64,000 nt of DNA from Enterococcus hirae ATCC 9790. GTDB taxonomy: Bacteria; Bacillota; Bacilli; Lactobacillales; Enterococcaceae. The notes under the pieces are model-generated. The model made no database searches. It was not told the DNA's origin and was given only the letters and a program-made list of their open reading frames with translations. Shown one piece after another: positions 17,701 to 25,919 of the stretch. Location of the stretch: contig NC_018081.1 in the NCBI RefSeq assembly GCF_000271405.2, positions 587,606-651,605 of the forward strand, in the 5' to 3' direction. Both the position numbers and the translations under genes were made by a program. Each line of letters begins with the position of its first letter. The stretch's first letter is position 1.

Positions 17701-18295
17701 ATAACCTAGAATTTTTTGGAGCAACTACTTTTCCAGACAAGACAATTTTCTTGATTGCTTCAGCATCTACGTTTTTATTTTCGGACCATGGGGATTCTGT
17801 ATATCCACTTAACTCACCTGCTCCGATTGTCAATACTCCTGTGTTTTCATCAAAAGTATACGGACTGGTACCCCACGTGCCTGTTATCTCGGAGGCAGCT
17901 ACCACGTTCGCTTTTTTCGCTACTTTTGGCGCTTCAGCTGTTGGATTAGTTGCATCCCCTTCACTTTCGGCAGTCGGTGCTGTTGCTTGCTCTTGTTCTG
18001 TTGCTTGGTCTTGGGTGTCATCCGTTGTTTCATCGGTTGTTGCTAACGAATCACTAGCTGTAGTGGTTGAATCCGTTGGGTTTACTAACGGATCTGTGAC
18101 GTTTTGTATCGTTTGATCGATGACTTCTTTTGCTTCATTCGCCTGTGTTTGTTCAGTAGCAGTTTCAGCTGTTGGTGTCAAAGTATCCGCTAATGCCATT
18201 GTTGGTGCAATCCCAGTATTTCCCATCACCCCAGCCACCGCAAACATCGTTAATAGCTGTTTTTTACGTTTTGCTGTTAATTTTTTTTTACTCAT
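14717..18295 (-). CDS. Secreted BspA-type leucine-rich-repeat protein with Ig-like C-terminal domains
   Basis: An 1192-aa exported protein. The start is the ATG of MSKKKLTAKRKKQ, behind AAAGGAGTAAAT. A signal peptide ends near ALA-DT (about residue 38). Residues 40-130 are Thr/Ala/Glu-rich. Three large modules start with WGTSPY (about 137, 347 and 578). Each holds an SPWSENK segment, LTNVTEIEGLSQLDTSNVTD and several DUF285 repeats of the type SLDVSGFDTSNVT-x-M-x-x-MF. From about 850 come four copies of a roughly 80-aa Ig-like domain (GTYTGD, VNGKxxSWGGSFKDG, FSYYV). No LPXTG or other sorting signal follows; the protein ends with QTVSVN. BspA proteins bind host matrix or coaggregate, but the ligand here is unknown. 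The near-identical repeats invite recombination. Confidence 0.88.
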   Translation of the reverse strand: MSKKKLTAKRKKQLLTMFAVAGVMGNTGIAPTMALADTLTPTAETATEQTQANEAKEVIDQTIQNVTDPLVNPTDSTTTASDSLATTDETTDDTQDQATEQEQATAPTAESEGDATNPTAEAPKVAKKANVVAASEITGTWGTSPYTFDENTGVLTIGAGELSGYTESPWSENKNVDAEAIKKIVLSGKVVAPKNSRLLFSGNTPAEKLTNVTEIEGLSQLDTSNVTDMWKMFKDMSSITSLDVSGFDTSNVTDMRSMFYGMSSVTSLDVSNFDTSKVTFMSYMFADAPLKKLTLGDTFKFVEANASLTSAWKREDGKGTFYSAEDFMKNYGTGDLTAGTYVSVETDTWGTSPYMFDKDTGTLTIGAGELSGYKESPWSSNKVDNKAIKKIVLAGKVVAPENSNYLFSTSTVGKDLTNVTEIEGLSQLDTSNVTDMSYMFFGMSSVTSLDVSSFDTSNVTTMSYMFYGMSSVTGLDVSNFDTSNVTTMGYMFKGMGSVTSLDLSNFDTSNVTDMTDMFFGTSLKKLILGDTFKFVAGKGALTSAWKREDGKGKAYTAADFMKNYGTGDLTAGTYVSVEIGTWGTSPYNFDETTGTLTIEAGELSGFVESPWSENKKVDATAIKKIVLSGKVVAPENSFLLFSGNTSADKPTNVTEIEGLSQLDTSNVTDMSKMFKGMSSITSLDVSGFDTSKVTNMQHMFSGMSSVTSLDVSGFDTSNVTDMANMFRGMSSVTSLDVSGFDTSNVTTMENMFYNISSVTSLDLSVFDTSNVTTMQDMFKDTPLAKLTLGDHFKAVGDTKLSAPKALNEGDQLTGNWIREDGQSKGYSPADFMTNYGTGDLTAGTYVAELVKSELKPQEYHVGDVNITGTYTGDMSLGRLTVNGKVVSWGGSFKDGQFSYYVGVGKLKVGDKVVLDGYNKEKELIDSKEIEVISESSGSIDQVDTYKLGDSTITGTYTGDIHKGKLVVNGEVISWGGTYKDGKFSYYVNSQIIKAGDQATIQGYDKFDTPLGDPQPVTIGEQLGQLTEAHRVGSSTVIEGNYTGDVYQGILLVNGEKVSQGGSFKDGKFSYYVGNLKVSEDDQVVLMGANNRGQQIPGSEIDVTIQTPTAEINELTYKIGTQTIKGAYGSDTQVHQGHLFVNGKLISKGGSFKDGAISYYVKPDLIKADDQVTMNFYDGSGNLLAENQTVSVN

Positions 18296-18782
18296 ATTTA
18301 CTCCTTTTTTGCTCTTATTTTTGATCATTATTTTCTCGTCAATACCACTTCATCAGCTTTAGGTGTTTCCCCTGTTTTCAATTGATGTCTCTTTCCAATG
18401 TCCATTTTGTTACCGAAGCTGACAAAATCGTATGGATCATCTCCCCTGCAACATTTATTTTACTTGTTCTAATTAAGCATAAACGCTCAATATTCCCAAT
18501 TAATATTCTTGAATTTTGATCGTTTACCATAACGTTTATATATATTTCTTTCATTGATTGAGGAAATCAATCAAGCTTCTTCTACTACTTATCATCTGAA
18601 GAAATATTTCACCTACATATTACGCTTTATGTAAAGGTTAATGGGTAAAAGAAAAAGAGAGTGAGACAATAGTCAGAAAAAAATCTGATTATTGCCCCGC
18701 TCTCTTTTTTATTACATTTTTAAAGCTACTTTCAAATGTTGTTTGCTATAATTAAAAAAAGGTCTTTAAGGAGAACTAAATA
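18296..18782. other. Intergenic region with one GAGAC-type hairpin
   Basis: About 490 bases without a gene. It must carry the promoter of the BspA-type gene (minus). The only clear structure is at about 18655-18710: AAAGAGAG-GACAATA-TCAGA against TCTGA-TATTGCCC-CTCTCTTTTTT. It resembles the hairpin at 14645-14693 and, with a T run but no gene running into it, may be a mobile or duplicated terminator. Confidence 0.5.
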
Positions 18783-19349
18783 ATGCTTTTAATTAAATTT
18801 ATGTTTACTTTAATATATTATGGTAGTTTTATTTATACAGTCTACAAAGTCAGGCAGATCCAACAGGAGTATTCAGATATCATGGCTCTATATAAACAAG
18901 AAAGAGAGCGTACTTTTCCAAACCTAACTGAACAAGAACAAAAGAAACGAAAAAAAGCAATCTCACAATATTATGAAAAAAAGGATCCTTCTTTTGCTCT
19001 AAAAAGAAAATTTTCATTTATCATTTATGTTATTGTCTTTTTTATTTTGGAACGTGTTATTCACTACTTTTTCCCTATTGAAGACGTTCCTAAAAATTTG
19101 AATTATATAATTCCCTATTTGGGAATAGCCCTTACCATCAGTGCTGTTACAGGTTTTTACTTAATTAAATCCAAAAAAAAGGAACGCGAAATATTTAAAC
19201 AGTATTTAATAGACCATCCCAAAAACGAATTACAATTTGTTTGGGTTTCAGAAAAACTTCAGGCAAGTTTTAGGCAAAATACAAATAAAAGATTTATAGT
19301 CCATCTTACACTAGGTATATTAATGATATTGTATCCTCTTTTTTCTTAG
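18783..19349 (+). CDS. Hypothetical membrane protein
   Basis: A 188-aa protein that I do not recognise. Four hydrophobic segments are visible: residues 1-20 (LIKFMFTLIYYGSFIYTVY), about 78-96, 104-124 and 172-187. Between the first and second lies a charged stretch (LYKQERERTFPNLTEQEQKK) likely on the cytoplasmic side. ATG at 18783 follows AAGGAGAACTAAATA and a promoter-like TATAAT lies about 30 bases upstream. No operon partner. Confidence 0.65.
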   Translation: MLLIKFMFTLIYYGSFIYTVYKVRQIQQEYSDIMALYKQERERTFPNLTEQEQKKRKKAISQYYEKKDPSFALKRKFSFIIYVIVFFILERVIHYFFPIEDVPKNLNYIIPYLGIALTISAVTGFYLIKSKKKEREIFKQYLIDHPKNELQFVWVSEKLQASFRQNTNKRFIVHLTLGILMILYPLFS

Positions 19350-19745
19350 ATGAGAGCATACATTAAATTGTTATTGCTTCCATCATATTCTTTGATTTGC
19401 GATACTCAATTTTATCATTACTCAATCGTTTTTTTCATGATTCTTTCTTCTTATCTCACATTTGTTTTTAGACAAAATAAAAACGACCTTAATCCAATAA
19501 CTCATGGATTAAGCGTCGAATGTTTTACCACCAGCTGATGGTTCATTAAAAATAGAATTTTCTTTCGAAATATCTCGTGTAAAATTTTATCTACAACCGA
19601 TTCATCGTTTTTTTCAAAACAGTTGCTCATAAGGACATCAGTAATTTGTCAAACTCATGAAAATTTTTTATTACTTTAGAAACAAAGATCATGCTCAGTT
19701 ACTATCGGCTCATCGTTTACCAATTTTTTGCTCTTGATCTTTTAT
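19350..19745. other. Gene-free interval
   Basis: Nearly 400 A/T-rich bases. A 62-codon open frame starts at the very end of the previous gene but has no ribosome site and an unconvincing composition. No firm terminator, repeat or promoter was identified. Confidence 0.4.
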
Positions 19746-21374
19746 TTACTGGATCAACAGGGCGATCGCTTGATAAGGCCTTAGGGTCAATTCCTCTTGA
19801 ATAAGAGTATTGGCATAATTGCTGATAAGCGGTTGGGCACTAGCAAATTCTTCTGGGATCGTTATGGTCGTTTCATTTTCGTAAAAATTAGTTAAAACCA
19901 ATAATTTTTGTCCGTCTAATTGTCTTAAATAACCGTATACTTGAGGATGATCGGGTTCATAAGCTTGATAGTCCCCTGATGCAATTACAGGATATTGTTT
20001 TCGCAATTGAATCAATTTTTTGTAGTATGCGAAAATCGATTGTTCAGATGTACGTTCTTGTTCTACATTGATGACCTCATGATTTGCTGCTAAACCTAAC
20101 CAAGGTGTTCCTGTGGTAAAGCCAGCTGTTTCATCACTTGTCCATTGCATCGGTGTCCGAGCGTTATCTCTGGATTTCGCCTTGATTCGCCGAAAAGCTT
20201 CTTCTTCCGAGAATGATTGGTTCAGCATTTCTTGGTAAGCATTTAAACTTTCTACATCGACGTAATCATCGATATGCTGAAAGTCTGGATCGATCATCCC
20301 AATTTCTTCCCCCATATAAATATAAGGCGTCCCACGATTCAAATGGATCATCGTCGCTAACATTTTAGCCCCTTCTGTGCGGTATTTATCAATTGCTACA
20401 AAGCGGTTGAGGGCTCTTGGCTGGTCGTGGTTATTTAAGAACAACGCATTCCAGCCATTTCCTTTACTCATCGCTTCGCCCCATGTATGGAACAGACTTT
20501 TTAAAGCTTCAAAATCAAAAGGTGGCGTACTCCATTTGTTTCCATTTTCGTAATCAACCTTCAAATGATGAAAATTGAACACCATCGAAAGCTCATTCCG
20601 ACTTGGTTCCGTATACAAAATACAATTTTCAATCGTCGTTGAACTCATTTCTCCAACTGTGATGATTTCTGGATCTTGACCAAAAGTTTCCCGATTTAAT
20701 CGTTGAAGATACGTATGAGTAATCGGCTTGTCAGTATATTCTGCTTTTCCTTGGTTCTCTGCATTATTTTTGAGTTCTTCATCTTTCCCGATTACGTTGA
20801 TCACATCAAAGCGAAAGCCTTTGACCCCTTTAGACATCCAAAAACGAACAACTTTGAACAACTCTGCTTGAACTGCTTCATTTCGCCAATTTAAATCTGC
20901 TTGTGTTTGATCATAGAGATGTAAATAATACTTACCCGTATCTCCAAAAGGCGCCCATGCATTACCACCAAATTTAGATACCCAATCGGTTGGCTCATCT
21001 CTTAGAATAAAAAAATCTTGGTAAAAACGATCGCCAGCTAAAGCTTTTTGAAACCATTCATGTTCTATTGAGACATGGTTTAAAACCATATCAAGCATAA
21101 TCTCTATATTATAGCTCTTTGCTTGTGTGACTAGTTCTTCAAATTCTTCCATCGTTCCAAATAGTGGATCAATCGCTACATAATCAGAAATATCATAGCC
21201 ATTATCTTTTTGTGGACTCGGATAAATAGGGTTCAACCAAATCATATCGACCCCTAGTTCATGCAGATAAGGTAATTTTTCTTTGATCCCTTTTAAATCG
21301 CCAATCCCGTCACCATTACTATCACGATAAGATTTAGGATAAATTTGATAAACTACTTTCTCATTAAACGACAT
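19746..21374 (-). CDS. treA: Alpha,alpha-phosphotrehalase (GH13, trehalose-6-phosphate hydrolase)
   Basis: A 542-aa cytoplasmic GH13 enzyme expected to split trehalose 6-phosphate into glucose and glucose 6-phosphate. The start is the second ATG (MSFNEKVVYQIYPKS), nine bases after GGAGG; the ATG two codons earlier is too close. Catalytic-site motifs are GFRFDVINVI (nucleophile Asp), VGEMSS (acid Glu) and NNHDQPR (third Asp). YYLHLYDQTQADLNW and YQDFFILRDEPTDW match phosphotrehalases better than oligo-1,6-glucosidases, but the two are close and no trehalose PTS gene is adjacent. It is monocistronic here. Confidence 0.75.
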   Translation of the reverse strand: MSFNEKVVYQIYPKSYRDSNGDGIGDLKGIKEKLPYLHELGVDMIWLNPIYPSPQKDNGYDISDYVAIDPLFGTMEEFEELVTQAKSYNIEIMLDMVLNHVSIEHEWFQKALAGDRFYQDFFILRDEPTDWVSKFGGNAWAPFGDTGKYYLHLYDQTQADLNWRNEAVQAELFKVVRFWMSKGVKGFRFDVINVIGKDEELKNNAENQGKAEYTDKPITHTYLQRLNRETFGQDPEIITVGEMSSTTIENCILYTEPSRNELSMVFNFHHLKVDYENGNKWSTPPFDFEALKSLFHTWGEAMSKGNGWNALFLNNHDQPRALNRFVAIDKYRTEGAKMLATMIHLNRGTPYIYMGEEIGMIDPDFQHIDDYVDVESLNAYQEMLNQSFSEEEAFRRIKAKSRDNARTPMQWTSDETAGFTTGTPWLGLAANHEVINVEQERTSEQSIFAYYKKLIQLRKQYPVIASGDYQAYEPDHPQVYGYLRQLDGQKLLVLTNFYENETTITIPEEFASAQPLISNYANTLIQEELTLRPYQAIALLIQ

Positions 21375-21597
21375 TCTCATTCGCCTCCAATCAGCTATTA
21401 TTCCAACTTATATATACAAGTTTACAAATCCTATTATAAAGGAAAAGGAAGCGTTTATCAAGGACAGAGCTAAGTCCTCTAATAGGAAGACCTCACCCAT
21501 TATAAACTGTCGCACATCCAACAAATTGGCATAACAAAACCTACGTATTATTTTCCCTATACCAAATTTTCTTTTCATCAACCAGTTACTTAATAAA

Positions 21598-21646
21598 AAA
21601 ACTTCTTGCAAAAGTCTACTCAACTTTTAGCAAGAAGCTTTTTTTA
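21598..21646 (-). terminator. Terminator of the FtsX-type exporter operon
   Basis: CTTCTTGC and GCAAGAAG pair around a loop of about 20 bases, with A/T runs outside; it overlaps the end of the permease gene at 21644. Confidence 0.7.
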
Positions 21647-24355
21647 TTCGTTTGATTTCAAAGCATCAATCATATTGATATTTTTCAGCTTGAAGTGGGT
21701 CGCTATCATAACGATAACTGTAAATTCAATAGTCAAAACAGCAGAAAGAGCATATGCTTTCCAAGTGATCACTAAGGGGAAGATTACCGTCTCCATTGAA
21801 GCCTGTTGTAAAATAAAGTCAGTTAGGACGTAGCCGATGCCAAATCCACCTACAATACCAACTAAAGTAAAAATAATATTCTCCCTCACAATATACATCG
21901 TTACTTCTTTATCAAAAAAGCCTAGTACTTTGATCGTTGATAATTCCCGCACTCGTTCAGAAATATTGATATTGGTTAAATTATACAACACGATAAACGC
22001 TAACAGCCCTGATAAAACGACAAAAATCACAACGATTGAATCGAGGTTCGCAAGTGATTCTTCTTGGGTTTCCATTTGTTTCGAAACAAATGATGTATTT
22101 GTTACTGCATTGGTTCCCAATAGCTTTTCTGACAAAGCATTCTCTTGTTTTTTAGACATTGGGTCAGCTTGAACTAAATAAGCATTTGTAGAAGCTTCGT
22201 TTCCTGATACTTTTTGATAATAGGCAGGGCTCATATAAACAAAGTTTCCTAAATAGTTTTGAGCAATGGCTTTCACCGTAACCGATAACTCTTTTTGGTC
22301 ATCCGTGTACAATGAAAGGCGGTCTCCTTCAGATACATCAAACAGTTCGGCAGCTTTTTGTGTGAGGACGATTCCTGAATCATTCAACTCCATGTTACGT
22401 CCTTTTAATGAGATCAAGTGAATAAACGGTGATAGACCTTTTGACGTTTCCGGTATGATCATCGTTACGCTTTGAGTCGCTTGTCCTTGTTGCCGAAGCT
22501 CGATCGTTTGCATGTTTACTGCTAGCAAATCAGTAATTTTCGGATCGGATTCTAACTGTTCCTTTGCTTTTGTTTCACTGTTTTCTGTTTCTCCATCTAA
22601 AGTGACAATTGCTTGGTAATTCGTAATTGGGCCAAATTGTTTATCAGAAACAGAGCTTAAAGAGTCTTTCAATCCTACGCCTGCTACCATTAAACCAGCA
22701 CAACCAGCAATCCCAACGATTGCCATAAACATTCTGGATTTATAACGGAACAGATTTCGATAACTGATTTTCTGATTAAAGCTTAATCTTGACCACAGTG
22801 GTGTGATATATTCCAATAATATTCTTTTGCCTGGTTTTGGCGCTTTGGGTTGTAATAAAGCTGCCGGTCTTTCTCTTAAATCTTTGAATAATACGATCAT
22901 TGCTGCACCAAATGCAGCGATAAAAAACGCCACTGCCGCTTGTAAAATCGGAGACCAATCATAAAAAATGACTGCTGATCCGATATCATAGCGTTCATTC
23001 GATAGTTCAAAAATAATTCTTGGTAATAGATTGGTTCCTAAGACGGTTCCTAAAATAATTCCTAGACCAGAAGCTAAACTTGCATAAATAGCATATTTTT
23101 TTGCAATTTCAAATTTAGTATAGCCTAATGCTTTCAACGTACCGATTTCTCGTCGGTTTTCTTCGACCATCCGTGTCATCGTCGTAAAAGTGATCAATGC
23201 TGCAATAAAGAAGAAGAAAACAGGAAAAACATTAGCAATGGCTGCGATCCGTTCAGCTAAATCACCAAATTCTTGAAAACCCACATTATCTGAACGCTCT
23301 TGGAAACGATAGGTTGGTTTTTCCAAACGATTGATCTTTTCTTCATTTTCGGTAATTTGGGCCTGTGCATCATTCAGTTTTTCTTGTTGTTCAGCGACTT
23401 GCTTTTCTTGCTCAGCTAGCTGTGCTTCTTGCGTAGCTAGTTCATTAGTTGCTACTGTTCGTTGTACTTCAGGCAATTGTTCGATCATTGAACGTTGTTG
23501 CTCTAGTTGGGCTCTGGCAGCTGCCAATTGACTTTGTGCCAGACTAATTTGTTCTTGACCAGCACTCACCTTTTCTTTTTCTGGTTGTAAAGACTCCTTA
23601 GCTTGTTCCCTTAGTTCAGTTAAACGTGCAGCTGGTCGATCTTGAAAAAGTTTCTCCACGCTTTTTTGGTTTTGTGCCATTTTGTCCCGATATTCTTTAC
23701 TATAAGTATCAAAGGATGAAACATTTTTAAACGTTAAGTAAATAACCGATTGAATGTCTGTGTTAAATTCTGTTTCAGGTAAATAAACAAAATAATCGAT
23801 CGTGCCGTTCCCGACATTGGCAAAACCACGTTCTAAATTATTGATGAAAAGTGGCGATCGTACAAATCCAACAATTTGATAGTCTTTCTTTTTCACGTTG
23901 TCAGAATCGATCTTATACGTTTCGCCTATTTTATAGCCTAGACTTTTTGCTTTTTCATCTAGTACGAGTTCGTCTTTATTCTTTGGTAAATGCCCATCTA
24001 CTACTTCTAAAAGGTTTTGTTTATTTGATTTTTTATAAGAAAAAACTTGCACAACTTCGTTTTTACTTGAGCTGGAATAATAAAATTGTTTTCCCGTTTC
24101 CAGTTGTGCATCAGGGATTTTTTCGGCTCTAGTTACGTCTTGTTCCGTTAAACCACCAGTTGAAATGATTTGTAAATCCGATAGATTGCCTTTTTCAACA
24201 TAGTGATCCATCGTTTTTTGCATAACCGGCCCCGCCGTTTTAACGCCTACGAATAACAAGGTCCCTAGCAAAATGATCAATACAATGGCAATAAATCTGC
24301 CTTTCGATTGTTTGATTTCTCTAGCACTTGCTTTAAGATATGTTTTTGTTTTCAT
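21644..24355 (-). CDS. FtsX-type ABC transporter permease with coiled-coil extracytoplasmic domain
   Basis: A 903-aa permease with two FtsX/MacB-type core domains. One transmembrane helix (about 20-40) is followed by a large extracytoplasmic part with a long Gln/Glu-rich coiled coil (about 245-345, for example SLAQSQLAAARAQLEQQ). The first FtsX block is around 375-500, where MTRMVEENRREIGTLKALGY is the signature. A further extracytoplasmic domain and the second block (NINISERVRELSTIKVLGF, about 790) follow. Proteins of this layout extrude lipids or peptides or act mechanically on wall hydrolases; the substrate is unknown. It starts nine bases after the ATPase gene, behind AAGGAGGGGCT. Confidence 0.88.
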   Translation of the reverse strand: MKTKTYLKASAREIKQSKGRFIAIVLIILLGTLLFVGVKTAGPVMQKTMDHYVEKGNLSDLQIISTGGLTEQDVTRAEKIPDAQLETGKQFYYSSSSKNEVVQVFSYKKSNKQNLLEVVDGHLPKNKDELVLDEKAKSLGYKIGETYKIDSDNVKKKDYQIVGFVRSPLFINNLERGFANVGNGTIDYFVYLPETEFNTDIQSVIYLTFKNVSSFDTYSKEYRDKMAQNQKSVEKLFQDRPAARLTELREQAKESLQPEKEKVSAGQEQISLAQSQLAAARAQLEQQRSMIEQLPEVQRTVATNELATQEAQLAEQEKQVAEQQEKLNDAQAQITENEEKINRLEKPTYRFQERSDNVGFQEFGDLAERIAAIANVFPVFFFFIAALITFTTMTRMVEENRREIGTLKALGYTKFEIAKKYAIYASLASGLGIILGTVLGTNLLPRIIFELSNERYDIGSAVIFYDWSPILQAAVAFFIAAFGAAMIVLFKDLRERPAALLQPKAPKPGKRILLEYITPLWSRLSFNQKISYRNLFRYKSRMFMAIVGIAGCAGLMVAGVGLKDSLSSVSDKQFGPITNYQAIVTLDGETENSETKAKEQLESDPKITDLLAVNMQTIELRQQGQATQSVTMIIPETSKGLSPFIHLISLKGRNMELNDSGIVLTQKAAELFDVSEGDRLSLYTDDQKELSVTVKAIAQNYLGNFVYMSPAYYQKVSGNEASTNAYLVQADPMSKKQENALSEKLLGTNAVTNTSFVSKQMETQEESLANLDSIVVIFVVLSGLLAFIVLYNLTNINISERVRELSTIKVLGFFDKEVTMYIVRENIIFTLVGIVGGFGIGYVLTDFILQQASMETVIFPLVITWKAYALSAVLTIEFTVIVMIATHFKLKNINMIDALKSNE

Positions 24356-24364
24356 AGCCCCTCC

Positions 24365-25066
24365 TTACCACACAATCTCATCAATGGTTGAAGGATGATC
24401 GTTTGTTTCAATCGAACGGACTTTCGCATCGTTGATATGGATGACACGATCAGCAATCGGTGCTAAGGCAGAATTATGAGTAATGATCAACACCGTATTT
24501 CCATGTTCTCTACTCGCATTTTGTAATAACTTCAACACCTGTTTCCCTGTTTCAAAATCCAACGCACCTGTTGGTTCATCACATAGAAGTAATTTCGGAT
24601 TTTTTGCTAATGCTCGAGCAATGGAAACACGCTGCTGTTCTCCTCCTGAAAGCTGTGAAGGAAAATTGTCCAGCCGATGTGCCAGACCTACTTGTGTCAA
24701 TACCTCCACTGGATCTAACGCATCTGGTGAAACTTCTGTTGCCAACTCGACATTTTCTTTTGCTGTTAAATTCGGTACCAAATTATAAAATTGAAATACA
24801 AATCCGACATCTGTTCGACGATAGGCGGTCAATTGTTTATCGTTGAACTGAGCGATGTCTGTCTGATCAATGATGATTTGCCCTTCATCTGGCTTATCCA
24901 TCCCGCCTAATATATTAAGAACTGTTGACTTCCCTGCACCACTTGGACCAAGTATAATGACTAGTTCTCCTTTTTTGATCGCAAATGAAATATTATCATT
25001 TGCGGTAATCGTTGTTTCTCCCATTTTGTACCGTTTACATTCGTTGATTACTTCTACATAGCTCAT
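24365..25066 (-). CDS. ABC transporter ATP-binding protein (LolD/MacB type)
   Basis: A 233-aa ATPase with Walker A GPSGAGKS, Q-loop VFQFYNLVPNL, signature LSGGEQQRVSIARAL, Walker [12 protein letters not shown] and switch His in IITHN. This subclass pairs with FtsX-type permeases, and the permease at 21644 follows directly. The start is behind AAGGATGAGCT. The two-gene unit is divergent from the isochorismatase-family gene. Confidence 0.92.
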   Translation of the reverse strand: MSYVEVINECKRYKMGETTITANDNISFAIKKGELVIILGPSGAGKSTVLNILGGMDKPDEGQIIIDQTDIAQFNDKQLTAYRRTDVGFVFQFYNLVPNLTAKENVELATEVSPDALDPVEVLTQVGLAHRLDNFPSQLSGGEQQRVSIARALAKNPKLLLCDEPTGALDFETGKQVLKLLQNASREHGNTVLIITHNSALAPIADRVIHINDAKVRSIETNDHPSTIDEIVW

Positions 25067-25229
25067 CCTTCTTCTCTCATCTCCATCTCTTTACGAATAA
25101 AGTCGCTACTTTTTATTTTACCATTGAAATGAATCAGACTAAAGATTTGATAGACGATTCATTGACAAATACAGAAATTATGTTTTACTTACATGGAAAA
25201 CGATCTATTCATTGAAAGAAGGAAAACCC

Positions 25230-25835
25230 ATGACTACTACAAAATCACCTATTCCACTCGAATTAGCAAAAACAGCTTTTTTACCAATCGATCTCCAAAA
25301 AGGAATTGTGAATTCTGGGCAATTATTCCCTTATGATGCAACCACCATCCTCTCAAACAATCAACTGATTGCTGAGCAGTTAAAGCATACACCTGCTTGG
25401 AATATACTAGTCAATGTCGATATTACCAGCTTTCAGTATTTGAGTGCTAAAAATGACCGAGCACAAGCAGGTGCTTTTTATACCCCCCTTAAAGAATTTA
25501 CTGATTTATTACTTGAACCTACCACCAAAGGAACACAAAACACACTCACGATCACTAAACATAATCCAAGTGCTTTTTTTGGAACGTCTTTAGATGCCCA
25601 ACTTCGTCGAAGAAAGATCGATACGCTCATTCTTTCAGGTGTAGCAACTTCAAACGGTGTCTATGCCACCGCTTTAGATGCTTTTCAACATGGTTACCAT
25701 GTTATTGTTATCGAAGATGGTTGTAGTGATCGAGATCTAGAACTTCATACGCTCTTTTTTGAAAAAATGTTTCCAAAAACAGCACGAGTGCGTACAACCA
25801 AAGAAATCCTTCAAGCAATCGAAGAAGCCAGATAA
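25230..25835 (+). CDS. Isochorismatase-family protein with Gly in place of the catalytic Cys
   Basis: A 201-aa protein of the isochorismatase-like hydrolase fold: FLPIDLQKGIVNSG carries the catalytic Asp, and LILSGVATSNGVYATALDAF is the core strand and helix. Amidase members have Cys where this protein has Gly (TSNGV), as do true isochorismatases that split a vinyl ether without a Cys nucleophile. So it is not a normal nicotinamidase-type cysteine hydrolase; the substrate is unknown. The start is ATG 25230 behind GAAGGAAAACCC. A LacI-type regulator follows at 25920, possibly controlling it. Confidence 0.8.
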   Translation: MTTTKSPIPLELAKTAFLPIDLQKGIVNSGQLFPYDATTILSNNQLIAEQLKHTPAWNILVNVDITSFQYLSAKNDRAQAGAFYTPLKEFTDLLLEPTTKGTQNTLTITKHNPSAFFGTSLDAQLRRRKIDTLILSGVATSNGVYATALDAFQHGYHVIVIEDGCSDRDLELHTLFFEKMFPKTARVRTTKEILQAIEEAR

Positions 25836-25919
25836 AGGAACCAAACACGCCTTGTTTTTCATTTACATTGCTGGTTTTCCATGGGAAAATAAAAGTAACC
25901 GTCAGATAGGAGTATCAGA

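Noticed and set aside
19350..19538. A 62-codon frame starting at the end of the hypothetical membrane protein gene
   Set aside because: No ribosome site, no family resemblance, and an aromatic-rich composition as in random A/T-rich DNA.
21410..21470. Possible catabolite-response element before the phosphotrehalase gene (TGATAAACGCTTCC)
   Set aside because: The spacing of TG to CG is one base too long for the cre consensus; not enough to call.
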